From Pseudomonadota bacterium (GTDB lineage Bacteria > Pseudomonadota > Gammaproteobacteria > Burkholderiales > Gallionellaceae): a stretch of DNA of 60,548 nucleotides. Shown here piece by piece: positions 24,878 through 35,416 of this stretch. Numbering within the stretch: the first letter of the stretch is position 1; each line of letters starts with the position of its first letter. The notes under the pieces are model-generated. The model was not told where the DNA came from. It searched no databases and saw only the letters and a program-made list of their open reading frames with translations. The stretch lies in contig JAJZSA010000007.1 of the NCBI GenBank assembly GCA_021822115.1, positions 1 to 60,548 of the forward strand, given 5' to 3'. The translations under genes and the position numbers were made by a program.

Positions 24878-26200
24878 TTAGATCACGGCTTCGAGGGTCG
24901 CCGCCTTGGCTGGGCGACCCGCCGCGACCGGCAGGGTGATGAGGAAGCAGGTGCCTTCACCCGGCGTGGATTCCGCGCGGATGCTGCCGCCGTGCTGGCT
25001 GACGATCTGGTGGGTGATGGCCAGGCCCAGCCCGGTGCCTTGGCCCACCGGCTTGGTGGTGAAGAAGGGATCGAAGATACGGCCCAGGATGTCGGCCGGG
25101 ATGCCTTTGCCGTTGTCGCTCACGCTGACCTGGATGGCATCGCCTTCATGCCACGACTTGATGTGCAGCGTGCCTTGCGTCTCCATGGCCTGTGCCGCGT
25201 TGGTGAACAGGTTGAGGAACACCTGGTTGAGCTGCGACGGCGCGCACATGATCTCGGGCAGCGCGCCCAGCTCCTTCACCACTTCCACCTTGTTCTTGAG
25301 CACGTTGCGTCCGATGTTGAGCGCACTCTCGATGCAGTCGTTCAGGTTGGCCAGGTCGTTGGCGGCGGCATCCATGCGCGAGAAATCCTTCAGGTTCAGC
25401 ACCAGCTCGGAGATCTGCTCCAGGCCATACAGCGTATCGCCCATCAAGGCGTTCATCTCGCCCAGCATGGCTTGCGTGGTCTCATCGCTGCGCAGCGCCG
25501 CCACCGACTGCATCAGGGCGGCGATCTCTTCCTCGTCCGCCTGGCCGTCCAGCAGTTTGTCGAACAGTGCCTGGTAGCTGGCGATCATGGCGGGCAGGCT
25601 GGCGAACAGCTCCTGGCCGATGGCGACGTTGTTGCGCACATAGCCCAGCGGCGTGTTGATCTCATGCGCGATGCCGGCCACCATCTGGCCGAGCGAGGCC
25701 ATCTTCTCGGATTGCACCAGCGCCATCTGCGAGGATTTGAGCTGGGCATACGCTTGTTCCAGCTCGGCCGTGTTGGCGCGCATCTGTATCTCCATCGCTT
25801 TCAGCAGGTCCATCACGAAACCGACGCCCAGATAGCGGCCGTGACGGGTGACGATGAAATCCTCGGTCAGCGGGAACTGCATGTTGGCGGCCACATGCTG
25901 CGCGGCCTCGGCCAGCGGCTGCTCCAGCTCCACCAGCAAAGGCGAGGGATTGATGAAAGCGCGCAGCGGCCGCTTGCCATACAACTCGCGTGCATAGCGC
26001 TTGAGGTAGATGTTCATGAACTGGTAACGGCTGATGACGCCGATGGGGCGGCCGTGCTCCACTACCGGCAAGGAAAGCAGTTTCGCATTGCGCGCATCGG
26101 CGAAATGCTCGGCCACCTCGTCCAATGGCAGGTCGGGCGAAAGCGCATCGATAGGGTTGGTGAGCGAGAAGATCGTCTCGCGGATGCCGGGGTGTTGCAT
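24878..26200 (-). CDS. CBS-domain sensor histidine kinase
   Basis: 440 residues. The first ~130 residues form a CBS pair (LPVVEHGRPIGVISRYQFM; EDFIVTRHGRYLGVGFVMD), a nucleotide or metal sensing module. A coiled coil then leads to HisKA with H179 (GIAHEINTPLGYVRNN) and a HATPase domain (VSDNGKGIPADI, TGLGLAITHQI). No membrane segment, so it is a cytoplasmic energy- or ligand-sensing kinase. Co-transcribed with the tandem-receiver regulator. Confidence 0.88.
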   Translation of the reverse strand: MQHPGIRETIFSLTNPIDALSPDLPLDEVAEHFADARNAKLLSLPVVEHGRPIGVISRYQFMNIYLKRYARELYGKRPLRAFINPSPLLVELEQPLAEAAQHVAANMQFPLTEDFIVTRHGRYLGVGFVMDLLKAMEIQMRANTAELEQAYAQLKSSQMALVQSEKMASLGQMVAGIAHEINTPLGYVRNNVAIGQELFASLPAMIASYQALFDKLLDGQADEEEIAALMQSVAALRSDETTQAMLGEMNALMGDTLYGLEQISELVLNLKDFSRMDAAANDLANLNDCIESALNIGRNVLKNKVEVVKELGALPEIMCAPSQLNQVFLNLFTNAAQAMETQGTLHIKSWHEGDAIQVSVSDNGKGIPADILGRIFDPFFTTKPVGQGTGLGLAITHQIVSQHGGSIRAESTPGEGTCFLITLPVAAGRPAKAATLEAVI

Positions 26201-26315
26201 GCCGTTTCCTGTGCCTCCATGCCTGTTCGGGATGGCGCGGCATTCTAGGTAGTGCAGGTTACAGAACGGTTAAACGGCCTGTGGCAGATTGGCGCGCAGT
26301 CGCGGATAATCACGC

Positions 26316-27734
<1,419 letters not shown>

Positions 27735-27744
27735 GTCGACGTAG

Positions 27745-27771
27745 GGGGCAATCAGCGCAGCGCATTGCCCC
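27745..27771 (+). terminator. Hairpin after dbpA
   Basis: GGGGCAAT and ATTGCCCC pair across an 11-base loop 10 bases after the stop codon. No U tract; the sequence is of the common intergenic GGGGCAAT-type repeat, so termination is uncertain. The rest of 27772-28003 is AT-richer than its surroundings and presumably carries the pga promoter, but no clear hexamers stand out. Confidence 0.5.
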
Positions 27772-28003
27772 GGATGCATTTCCGATAGGGCGCAATGCCC
27801 GCTGGTTCAAGTACTTCGTGAACTGCGGCTCGCAGTATGTCTGGTTTGAAAATATCTTTTATTTCAACGGGATTGACCCGGCGCAGGGAAACACTGTTAG
27901 CATGGCGCGCGCTTGTGGCCGGGAAATTCTTCGGCGCAGGAATTTTTTGACGGATGTGGGGTCAATGCCCGCTCGATTTTCAATTTAACCCTTTGGGAAG
28001 TGC

Positions 28004-30046
28004 ATGCTGCGTTTTTCATTAGCCGGGGCAATGCTGGTCATGGCATGGTTGTTGAGCGGGAGTTTGATGGCGAGCGAGTTGCCCAACGCTTGCAGTCGCG
28101 ACCGCGATCCCAACGATTTCACGATCTTCAGTTATCACGAGATCGCCGACAAGAGCGAGACGCTGGATTCCAACTATGCGGTCTCGCCCGCGAGTTTCGA
28201 TGCGCAGATGAAATGGCTGGTCGATAACGGTTATCACTTCATCCGTATCGATGACATCATCAACCATCGGAAACGCAACCAACCTTTACCGGACAAGGCG
28301 GTGTTGATCACCTTCGATGATGGTTATCAGTCGATCTATGCCAATGCGTTCCCGGTCATCAAGAAATATCACATCCCTGTCGTGGTCGCGCTGGTGGGGA
28401 GCTGGCTGCAAGCCAAGGACAAGGTCGATTTCAGCGGTTACCCGATCGACCGGCAGAAATTCCTGAGTCAGGCCGAGATCCGCGAGATGGTGGCCAGCGG
28501 GCTGGTCGAGGTGGGTAGCCATAGTTACGACTTGCATCGGGGTATCCTGGGCAATCCGCAGGGCAACATGGAACCAGCGGTCATCACGCGGCAATGGCTG
28601 GGTGAGCAACGCGGCTATGAGGACGACCGGCACTATCGGCAACGCATCCATGCCGACCTGAAGGCGAACAGCGATTTTCTCCAGCGTTACACGGGGCAAC
28701 GGCCGCGCGTGATGGTATGGCCCTATGGCGATTACAACCTGGAGGTGCGCAAGATCGCCGAGCGTCTGGGGATGCCGATCGGGCTGACGCTGGACGACGG
28801 CAGCAATACCCGCAGCACGCCCTTGTGGGGATTGCGCCGTATCCTGGTGGACCAGAAGATGTCGCATGCCGACATGGAATTCAATATGTGGGATCGCAAC
28901 AACAATTTCACCGATAGTGCGATGACCATCAAGGCGATGCATATCGACCTTGATTACATCAACGACCCCGATCCGGAGCAGCTCAACAAGAACCTGGGCG
29001 AACTGCTGGAACGCATCAAGCGGCTCAACGTGAATACCGTCTATCTGCAGGCGTTCGCCGACCCGGACGCGAACGGTGCGGCCGATCAGGTCTATTTTCC
29101 CAACCGCCATATCCCGCTGCGCAGCGATCTGTTCAATCGGGTGGCGTGGCAGATCGGCACCCGCACGCAGGTGAAACGCATCTATGCCTGGATGCCGATG
29201 ATCGCCTGGGAACTGCCTGCCGGGGAACCGGCGGCGAACGACAAGGTGGTGACCTTGCAGGTCGATCCCACGCACCTGAACATGGGCTATCCGCGCCTCT
29301 CTCCCTTCTCGCCGAAAGCGCGCCAGGTCATCCGTGAGATCTACGAGGATCTGGCGAAATCAGCGGTGATCGACGGCATCCTGTTCCATGACGATGTGAC
29401 GCTGTCGGACTACGAGGACGATAGCCCGATGGCGCGCGCGCAATACAAGAAATGGGGATTGCCGGCGAGCGTGCAGGAGATCCGCGCCGACCGCGAGCAA
29501 TTCCTGCGCTGGACCAGATTGAAGACCGCCTACCTGGATGACTTTGCGCTGGAGCTGGCGGGCATCGTCGGCAACTATCACCCGGGACTCAAGACAGCCC
29601 GCAATCTGTATGCGCAAGTGGCCCTGAACAAGGATGCGCAGGAGTGGTATGCGCAAAGCCTGGAAGATTCGATCAAGAGATACGACTACACGGCGATCAT
29701 GGCGATGCCTTACATGGAACAGGCCGATGATGCCGGGGCGTTTTACGATCAGCTCGTCGCCAATGTCAAACAACAAGCGTGCGGCCTGGAGCGGACCGTG
29801 TTCGAATTGCAGACGGTCGATTGGCGCAGACATAGCCAGGCGATCTCCTCACAGGAACTCAGCCTGACCATGCAGCACCTCTACGATGCCGGGGTCAACC
29901 ACCTGGCGTATTACCCGGACGATCTGTTCCATAACAACCCGGATGCCGATCTGATGAAACGGCTGTTCGCCAGGAAGCCGATCCGCATGTACCCCTTCAA
30001 CCCGAACAGTGGGTTACCCAGGAACCAGGCAGAATCGAGGCGATGA
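28004..30046 (+). CDS. pgaB: Poly-beta-1,6-N-acetyl-D-glucosamine N-deacetylase PgaB
   Basis: 680 residues. An N-terminal signal peptide ends near residue 24. The polysaccharide deacetylase domain has metal ligands D106 (TFDDGY), H173 and H178 (GSHSYDLH), the same spacing as E. coli PgaB, and Y44-H45 (FSYHEI). The C-terminal glycoside-hydrolase-like half (from about 315) includes VNTVYLQAFADPDANG and FHDDVTLSDYED. It partly deacetylates the polymer in the periplasm before export. Its TGA overlaps the pgaC start. Confidence 0.95.
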   Translation: MLRFSLAGAMLVMAWLLSGSLMASELPNACSRDRDPNDFTIFSYHEIADKSETLDSNYAVSPASFDAQMKWLVDNGYHFIRIDDIINHRKRNQPLPDKAVLITFDDGYQSIYANAFPVIKKYHIPVVVALVGSWLQAKDKVDFSGYPIDRQKFLSQAEIREMVASGLVEVGSHSYDLHRGILGNPQGNMEPAVITRQWLGEQRGYEDDRHYRQRIHADLKANSDFLQRYTGQRPRVMVWPYGDYNLEVRKIAERLGMPIGLTLDDGSNTRSTPLWGLRRILVDQKMSHADMEFNMWDRNNNFTDSAMTIKAMHIDLDYINDPDPEQLNKNLGELLERIKRLNVNTVYLQAFADPDANGAADQVYFPNRHIPLRSDLFNRVAWQIGTRTQVKRIYAWMPMIAWELPAGEPAANDKVVTLQVDPTHLNMGYPRLSPFSPKARQVIREIYEDLAKSAVIDGILFHDDVTLSDYEDDSPMARAQYKKWGLPASVQEIRADREQFLRWTRLKTAYLDDFALELAGIVGNYHPGLKTARNLYAQVALNKDAQEWYAQSLEDSIKRYDYTAIMAMPYMEQADDAGAFYDQLVANVKQQACGLERTVFELQTVDWRRHSQAISSQELSLTMQHLYDAGVNHLAYYPDDLFHNNPDADLMKRLFARKPIRMYPFNPNSGLPRNQAESRR

Positions 30047-31353
30047 TGGGTTCCTACGTTTTCTTGCACTCCCTGTGGCACTTCTTCATCGGGTATATCT
30101 TCTACTACCCGTTGTTCATGTCCACGCTGTGGATGGTCGGTGCCATCTATTTCTATTTCAAGAATGAACGTGCGATCCAGGCCGACCTGATCCCCAAACT
30201 GCGCGAGGGCGAGCGCTGGGAAGGCGTCAGCATCCTGATCCCTTGTTTCAATGAGGGGCAGAATGCCATCGAGACCATTACCTATGCGCTGAATGTCGAG
30301 TATCCCGATTTCGAGGTGATCGCCATCAATGACGGGAGCAAGGACGACACGCTGGAGATACTGGTCGAGCTGGCGCGTACCAACCCCAAGCTCAAGGTGG
30401 TCAACCTGGCTGAGAACCAGGGCAAAGCCCTCGCGCTGCAAGCGGGTGCCTTGCTGGCCAAGCACGACTACCTCCTCTGTATCGATGGCGATGCCTTGCT
30501 CGATCCTTATTGCGTGCACTGGATGGTGAAGCACTTCATCCGCTATCCGCAGGTGGCGGCGGTGACCGGCAATCCGCGCATCCGCAATCGCACCAGTCTG
30601 CTCGGCAGGATCCAGGTGGGCGAGTTCTCGTCCATCGTCGGCATGATCAAACGTGCGCAACGTTCGTTCGGGCGGCTGTTCACCGTCTCCGGGGTGATCA
30701 CCGGGTTCCGCAAATCGGCGGTGCATGAGGTGGGTTACTGGAGTCCGGACATGCTGACCGAGGACATCGACATCACCTGGAAATTGCAACGCAACGGCTG
30801 GGATGTGCGCTTCGAACCCAAGGCCCTGGTGTGGATCCTGATGCCGGAAACGATCCAGGGGCTGTGGAAACAACGCCTGCGCTGGGCGATGGGCGGCGCG
30901 CAAGTGATGCTCAAGAACTTCAAAGTGCTGTTTGCTGCCAGACAGACCCACTTGTGGGGCTTGATGATCGAACTGCTGCTCAGCACCCTGTGGGCATACA
31001 CCATGGTGCTGGTCTGCGTGGTCTGGCTGCTGGGCCTGTTCTTCCCGCTCGGTTACCTGTCGCCCGAGAGTTCGCCGATCCTGCCGGATGGGAGCAGTAT
31101 GTTCCTGATCGGGGCGTGTCTGTTGCAGTTCGCCGTCAGTCGCTGGCTGGACGGTCACTATGACCACGGCTTGGGAAGGAATTATTTCTGGATGATCTGG
31201 TACCCGTTCGTCTACTGGTTCATCAATCTGGCCACGGCGGTCGTGGCCTTGCCCAAGGTGTTATTCGGCGCCCGCAAGCGCGCACGGTGGGTGAGCCCGG
31301 ATCGTGGCGTCCATCAGGAACTCAACAAACAGGTGAATAGCGATCATGCATAG
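30043..31353 (+). CDS. pgaC: PNAG synthase catalytic subunit PgaC
   Basis: 436-residue family 2 glycosyltransferase of the inner membrane that polymerises UDP-GlcNAc. Two N-terminal membrane helices, then ILIPCFNEGQNAIETI, NDGSKDDT, CIDGDALLDP, EDIDITWKLQR and the QRLRWAMGG (QxxRW) motif, then C-terminal helices. With PgaD it forms a complex that c-di-GMP activates in E. coli. Start ATG 30043 overlaps pgaB; ATG 30046 is also possible. Confidence 0.95.
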   Translation: MMGSYVFLHSLWHFFIGYIFYYPLFMSTLWMVGAIYFYFKNERAIQADLIPKLREGERWEGVSILIPCFNEGQNAIETITYALNVEYPDFEVIAINDGSKDDTLEILVELARTNPKLKVVNLAENQGKALALQAGALLAKHDYLLCIDGDALLDPYCVHWMVKHFIRYPQVAAVTGNPRIRNRTSLLGRIQVGEFSSIVGMIKRAQRSFGRLFTVSGVITGFRKSAVHEVGYWSPDMLTEDIDITWKLQRNGWDVRFEPKALVWILMPETIQGLWKQRLRWAMGGAQVMLKNFKVLFAARQTHLWGLMIELLLSTLWAYTMVLVCVVWLLGLFFPLGYLSPESSPILPDGSSMFLIGACLLQFAVSRWLDGHYDHGLGRNYFWMIWYPFVYWFINLATAVVALPKVLFGARKRARWVSPDRGVHQELNKQVNSDHA

Positions 31354-31783
31354 ACATACGCTGATCATCAATAAACGCCATGAGATGCCGCGCAGCAAGA
31401 TATGGCTGTGGGATGGGATCACCCTCTTGCTGTGGGTGGGATTCATCTATTTATGGCGTCCGGTATTCCATATCTTTCATCGCATCATCACTGCCGAAGT
31501 GCCGGCGGAAGAGATCGCCGGCTGGATCTACGACAACATCCATAGCGTCACTTTTGCACATGGCCTGGAGATGCTCATCTTTACCCCAGTCGTGCTATTC
31601 ATCCTGTCATGGCTCAAGCGCCATAAAGGCCCGAGCGAACACATCATCTATACGGAAGCGGACTATGCCAGGTATTTCAATCTGGATGCAGATCGCCTGA
31701 AAACCCATCTGGATAGCCAGATGGTGACCGTTTATCACGATGATCACGGGCAGATCACCGGGATGGAAGATCGCATCAATTAG
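31346..31783 (+). CDS. pgaD: PNAG synthase accessory subunit PgaD
   Basis: 145 residues with two membrane helices (IWLWDGITLLLWVGFIYLW; LEMLIFTPVVLFILSWL) and a cytoplasmic C-terminal tail. In E. coli PgaD stabilises PgaC and shares the c-di-GMP site with it. ATG 31346 overlaps the end of pgaC by 8 bases; its own 3' end overlaps the convergent peptidase gene. Confidence 0.9.
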   Translation: MHRHTLIINKRHEMPRSKIWLWDGITLLLWVGFIYLWRPVFHIFHRIITAEVPAEEIAGWIYDNIHSVTFAHGLEMLIFTPVVLFILSWLKRHKGPSEHIIYTEADYARYFNLDADRLKTHLDSQMVTVYHDDHGQITGMEDRIN

Positions 31784-32330
31784 CGTCTGCGGCGGGGCTG
31801 CCCGTCATGGCCTGCGTGTCCCCCCATAGCTTCGCACCCCCCGCATCCCGATGACTCAGGTACAGCCTGAGGTCGAATTCCAGCTGGCCGTAGTCCGGTT
31901 CCATGTGCAGGCATAACTGGTAGAACGCCTTGTCGTGCGCGCGCTGTTTCATGTGCGCGAGTTCGTGCACCACGATCATGCGCAGGAACTCGGGCGGGGT
32001 CTCCTTGAACAGGGAAGCGATGCGGATCTCTTTCTTGGCTTTCAGGTTGCCGCCTTGCACGCGCGCGTGGGTGGTGTGGGTGCCGAGGGCGTTGCGCAGT
32101 ACGTGCAGGGTGTTGTCGTAGGCGACCTTGCTCAGTTGCCCGGCATTGCGCATGTGTTCGTTCTTGATCGCCTGCACGTAGTCGTACAGCGCCTTGTCGG
32201 TGCGGATGTCGTGTGCGTGCGGATATTTGCGGCGCAGCAGCGCGGCCACCTTGTCTTCGGCGATCAGTTGCCGCACTTGGGCGAGCAGTGTCGCGGGATA
32301 GCCGGCAAGGTAGGGCAGGGCCGTCGGCAC
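31776..32330 (-). CDS. YgjP-like zinc metallopeptidase domain protein
   Basis: 184 residues. The zinc site is H122-E-L-A-H126 (VVHELAHMKQRAHDKAF) with a downstream histidine at 132, the YgjP/M48-like pattern. No signal peptide or membrane helix, so it is cytoplasmic; substrate unknown. It starts 4 bases after the ribonucleotide reductase stop, so it is probably co-transcribed with it. Confidence 0.8.
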   Translation of the reverse strand: MPTALPYLAGYPATLLAQVRQLIAEDKVAALLRRKYPHAHDIRTDKALYDYVQAIKNEHMRNAGQLSKVAYDNTLHVLRNALGTHTTHARVQGGNLKAKKEIRIASLFKETPPEFLRMIVVHELAHMKQRAHDKAFYQLCLHMEPDYGQLEFDLRLYLSHRDAGGAKLWGDTQAMTGSPAADAN

Positions 32331-32334
32331 TGGT

Positions 32335-35283
32335 TCAACCGCACGCGCCGATGGCCCCGCAACTGGTGCAGAACTCGCAGCCGTCCTTCTTGATCAGTGT
32401 GGCGTTGCCGCATTCCTTGCACCGCTTGCCGACGATGGGTTTGAAGCTGGAGGTGGGCTTGATCTGTCCTTCGGGGATCTCCAGCACACCCATCTGCTGC
32501 ACCGGGTAGCCATGCTCGTCGAGGATGCCCAGCATGGCGTAGCGATGGATGATGAGCTGCGCCACGTAAGACACGGTGGAAGGATAGCTCTCCATCTTGT
32601 TGCCGCCCGGCACGCGTGCCATGAAATCGCCCAGCGGCTCGCCGAAGTTGAGCAGCTTGCGCAGCTTCATACCGATCCACGCCGGATCGATCACGCGCAT
32701 GTCCAGGCTCAGTACCTTGCACAGCCCATCCAGTGCGCGCGGATACACGCCGGACAGCCACATCGAGTAGGGGCGGCGCTGGCCGTCGGGCAGCACCAGT
32801 TCTTTCAGCCCCAGCACGAAGTCGTCACCGGTGCCGGCGTTGGAGATATCCACCGTCCAGCTCATGGTGCCGTCCACACCGGTCTTGGGTTCCTTCCTGG
32901 CGAACAGCGCGTCCATCATCGGCGTGGTCGCGTCTTCGGTGATCTCCAGCGCGCCGAGCTGTTCGATGCGGTATTTCAGTAGGTGCGCGAAAGCAGCCAC
33001 CAGGCTGGGCATGTGGCGCACTTCGCCATCCGGCGGCATGGGCATGTCGAAGGCATCGTCGCCCGCCGATTTCATCAGCATCTCCAGCTTCATGCGCACC
33101 CACACCGGGTCGCGCGTGCGCATGTCCATCGAGAGCGATTTCGCCAGCGCACCGAGACCGCGCGGCTGCTCGGAGCCGTTCACCCAGACCTCGAACGGAT
33201 GATTGCTGCCCGGAATCGAAGATTGCTTTTCACGTTCGCTTCCTCGCCCGCTTGCGGGATAACCAGCGACTTGCCCGCTTGCGGGCTTAGTCGATTGGCT
33301 AGTAGTTTCACCAGAGGATTGAGGAGAGGGCGAGGTGGTGTGCGACACGAATGTGACGAAGCTGCCCAGCGGATGCTTCACCACCTGCGAGGTCCAGCCT
33401 TCGCTGCCGGCGGGCAGCTTGGGGCGGCCGGGCCAGCGCAGCGAGGCGAGCGCGGGCTTGGGCGCGCTCTCCAGCACGATGCGGCGGTCCTGGTCGAACA
33501 CGAAATCCTGCGGCTGTTCTTCTTCCTTCTTCTCCGGTGCGACGGACAGCACCGAACCCAGTACGCTGTTGGGGCGATAGGTGGACAGGCCTTTCAGCCC
33601 GGCCTTCCATGCCTCGGTGTACAGATCCTTGAAATCCTCATAGGGATAATCGGCCGGCACGTTTACCGTCTTGCTGATCGAGGTGTCGATGTAGGGCGCG
33701 ACGGCGGCCACCATCTTCATGTGGTCGATGGCGGAGATCTCCAGCGCGGTGACGAAGGCGGGCGGCAGTTTGCCGGTGTCGCCGCCCTGTTGCTTGTAGA
33801 GCCGCCAGGCATGGTCTTCCACCGCGTAATCCTTGGTGCTGCCGTCCGGCATGCGTTTCTTGCGCGTGTAGAACCAGGAGAAGGCGGGTTCGATGCCGTT
33901 GGAGGCGTTGTCGGCGAAGGCCAGCGAGATGGTGCCGGTGGGCGCGATGGACAGCAGATGGCTGTTGCGCAGGCCATGCTTGCGGATGCGTGCCTTGAGC
34001 TCTTCCGGCAGGCGTGAGGCGAAGCGCGGTGCAGCCAGATATTGGTCGGCCTCGAACAACGGGAACTTGCCGCGTTCGATGGCCAGATCGACCGAGGCGG
34101 CATAGGCCTCGTCGCGCATCAGGCGCGAGATGTCGGCGGCGAAGTCGCGCGCCGCATCGGTGTCGTAGCGCAGCCCCAGCATCGCCAGCGCATCGCCCAG
34201 CCCAGTGAAACCGAGGCCGATGCGGCGCTTGTTGCGCGCCTCTTGCTGCTGCTCCGGCAGCGGCCAGGCGGTCACTTCCAGCACGTTGTCCAGCATGCGC
34301 ACTGCGGTCTGCACCAGTTGCGTGAAGCGGGCGTGGTCGAAACTCGCCTGAGCGGTGAAGGGCCGACCCACCATGCGCGTGAGGTCGATGGACCCCAGAC
34401 AGCAGCAGCCGTAGGGGGGCAGCGGCTGTTCCGCGCACGGGTTGGTCGCCGCTATCACTTCGCAATACGACAGGTTGTTGTCGCGGTTCATGCGGTCGAT
34501 GAACAGCACGCCGGGTTCGGCGTGGTCATAGGTGCTGGCGATGATCTGCTTCCACAGCTCGCTTGCGCGCACGGTGCGATAGACCCACTTGCCGTCGGCG
34601 CGTTGTGCGGCGCCCTGGTCGATCAGGCTTTGCGCGGGGCGGGCGGCATGCACCAGTTCGAAATCGGCGTCGCGCAGCACGGCTTCCATCAGTGCGTCGG
34701 TGACGCCGACGGAAAGATTGAAGTTGCGCAGGTCGCCGCTGTCCTTGGCATGGATGAATTTCTCGATGTCGGGATGGTCGCAGCGCAGTACGCCCATCTG
34801 GGCGCCGCGCCGGGCGCCGGCGGATTCCACCGTCTCGCACGAGCGGTCGAACACGCGCATGTAGGAGATCGGGCCGGAAGCGCGCGAGTTGGTGCCTTTG
34901 ACGTGCGCGCCTTCAGGGCGGATGGCGGAGAAGTCGTAGCCCACGCCGCCGCCGCGGCGCATGGTCTCGGCGGCTTGTTGCAGCGCGTCGTAGATGCCGG
35001 GCTTGCCGTCGGTCTCGCCGGAGATGGCGTCGCCCACCGGTTGTACGAAGCAGTTGATGAGGGTGGCCTGGCTGTCCAGTCCGGCGGCGGAATTGATGCG
35101 CCCGGCGGGCACGAAGCCGTCCTCCTGTGCCTGGAAAAAGGTCTCCTCCCATTGCGCGCGCGCCACCGGCGCTTCCGCCTGGGCCAAGCCGCGCGCCACG
35201 CGGCGGCGCACGTCCTGCACGCTGTGTTCGCCGGGTTCGGCATATTTTTCGAGAAGGACTTCGGTGCTGATTTCCTGGGTCAT
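32335..35283 (-). CDS. nrdJ: Adenosylcobalamin-dependent (class II) ribonucleoside-diphosphate reductase
   Basis: 982 residues; start ATG 35283 ([18 protein letters not shown]). The reductase barrel carries the substrate-site cysteine ([11 protein letters not shown]), the [23 protein letters not shown] catalytic segment and [19 protein letters not shown]. The C-terminal third is the TSCPD-type region ([28 protein letters not shown] and a second copy) and ends in a cysteine cluster ([19 protein letters not shown]) that could bind zinc or recycle the active site. Residues about 645-690 look like an inserted repeat. No cobalamin riboswitch is seen upstream. Confidence 0.92.
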   Translation of the reverse strand: MTQEISTEVLLEKYAEPGEHSVQDVRRRVARGLAQAEAPVARAQWEETFFQAQEDGFVPAGRINSAAGLDSQATLINCFVQPVGDAISGETDGKPGIYDALQQAAETMRRGGGVGYDFSAIRPEGAHVKGTNSRASGPISYMRVFDRSCETVESAGARRGAQMGVLRCDHPDIEKFIHAKDSGDLRNFNLSVGVTDALMEAVLRDADFELVHAARPAQSLIDQGAAQRADGKWVYRTVRASELWKQIIASTYDHAEPGVLFIDRMNRDNNLSYCEVIAATNPCAEQPLPPYGCCCLGSIDLTRMVGRPFTAQASFDHARFTQLVQTAVRMLDNVLEVTAWPLPEQQQEARNKRRIGLGFTGLGDALAMLGLRYDTDAARDFAADISRLMRDEAYAASVDLAIERGKFPLFEADQYLAAPRFASRLPEELKARIRKHGLRNSHLLSIAPTGTISLAFADNASNGIEPAFSWFYTRKKRMPDGSTKDYAVEDHAWRLYKQQGGDTGKLPPAFVTALEISAIDHMKMVAAVAPYIDTSISKTVNVPADYPYEDFKDLYTEAWKAGLKGLSTYRPNSVLGSVLSVAPEKKEEEQPQDFVFDQDRRIVLESAPKPALASLRWPGRPKLPAGSEGWTSQVVKHPLGSFVTFVSHTTSPSPQSSGETTSQSTKPASGQVAGYPASGRGSEREKQSSIPGSNHPFEVWVNGSEQPRGLGALAKSLSMDMRTRDPVWVRMKLEMLMKSAGDDAFDMPMPPDGEVRHMPSLVAAFAHLLKYRIEQLGALEITEDATTPMMDALFARKEPKTGVDGTMSWTVDISNAGTGDDFVLGLKELVLPDGQRRPYSMWLSGVYPRALDGLCKVLSLDMRVIDPAWIGMKLRKLLNFGEPLGDFMARVPGGNKMESYPSTVSYVAQLIIHRYAMLGILDEHGYPVQQMGVLEIPEGQIKPTSSFKPIVGKRCKECGNATLIKKDGCEFCTSCGAIGACG
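33246..33285. repeat. Twin palindromes within nrdJ
   Basis: GCCCGCTTGCGGG occurs at 33246-33258 and again at 33273-33285, each holding the perfect palindrome CCCGC-TT-GCGGG. They sit in a low-complexity segment (about 33227-33345) that encodes a Ser/Gly/Pro/Gln-rich insert between two conserved blocks of the protein. This is likely a REP-type sequence that inserted in frame. Confidence 0.6.
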
Positions 35284-35416
35284 GATGTGGCTCGCATGAA
35301 GGCGGAAGAGGCACATGATTATACGGACCGGCAGGGCAATGACAGACCACATTTTCACCAAGATGCGTTAATGTGTCGGCAGTACGCATGGAACAGCAGG
35401 GGGGCTGGGATAGCGC

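Noticed and set aside
27870..27905. TTGACC followed by TGTTAG as a promoter for pgaB
   Set aside because: Spacing of about 16 and a poor -10 hexamer; not good enough to list as a site.
35284..35416. Possible cobalamin riboswitch upstream of nrdJ
   Set aside because: I saw no B12-box-like conserved segment in the 133-base divergent spacer, and it is too short for a full riboswitch plus two promoters.
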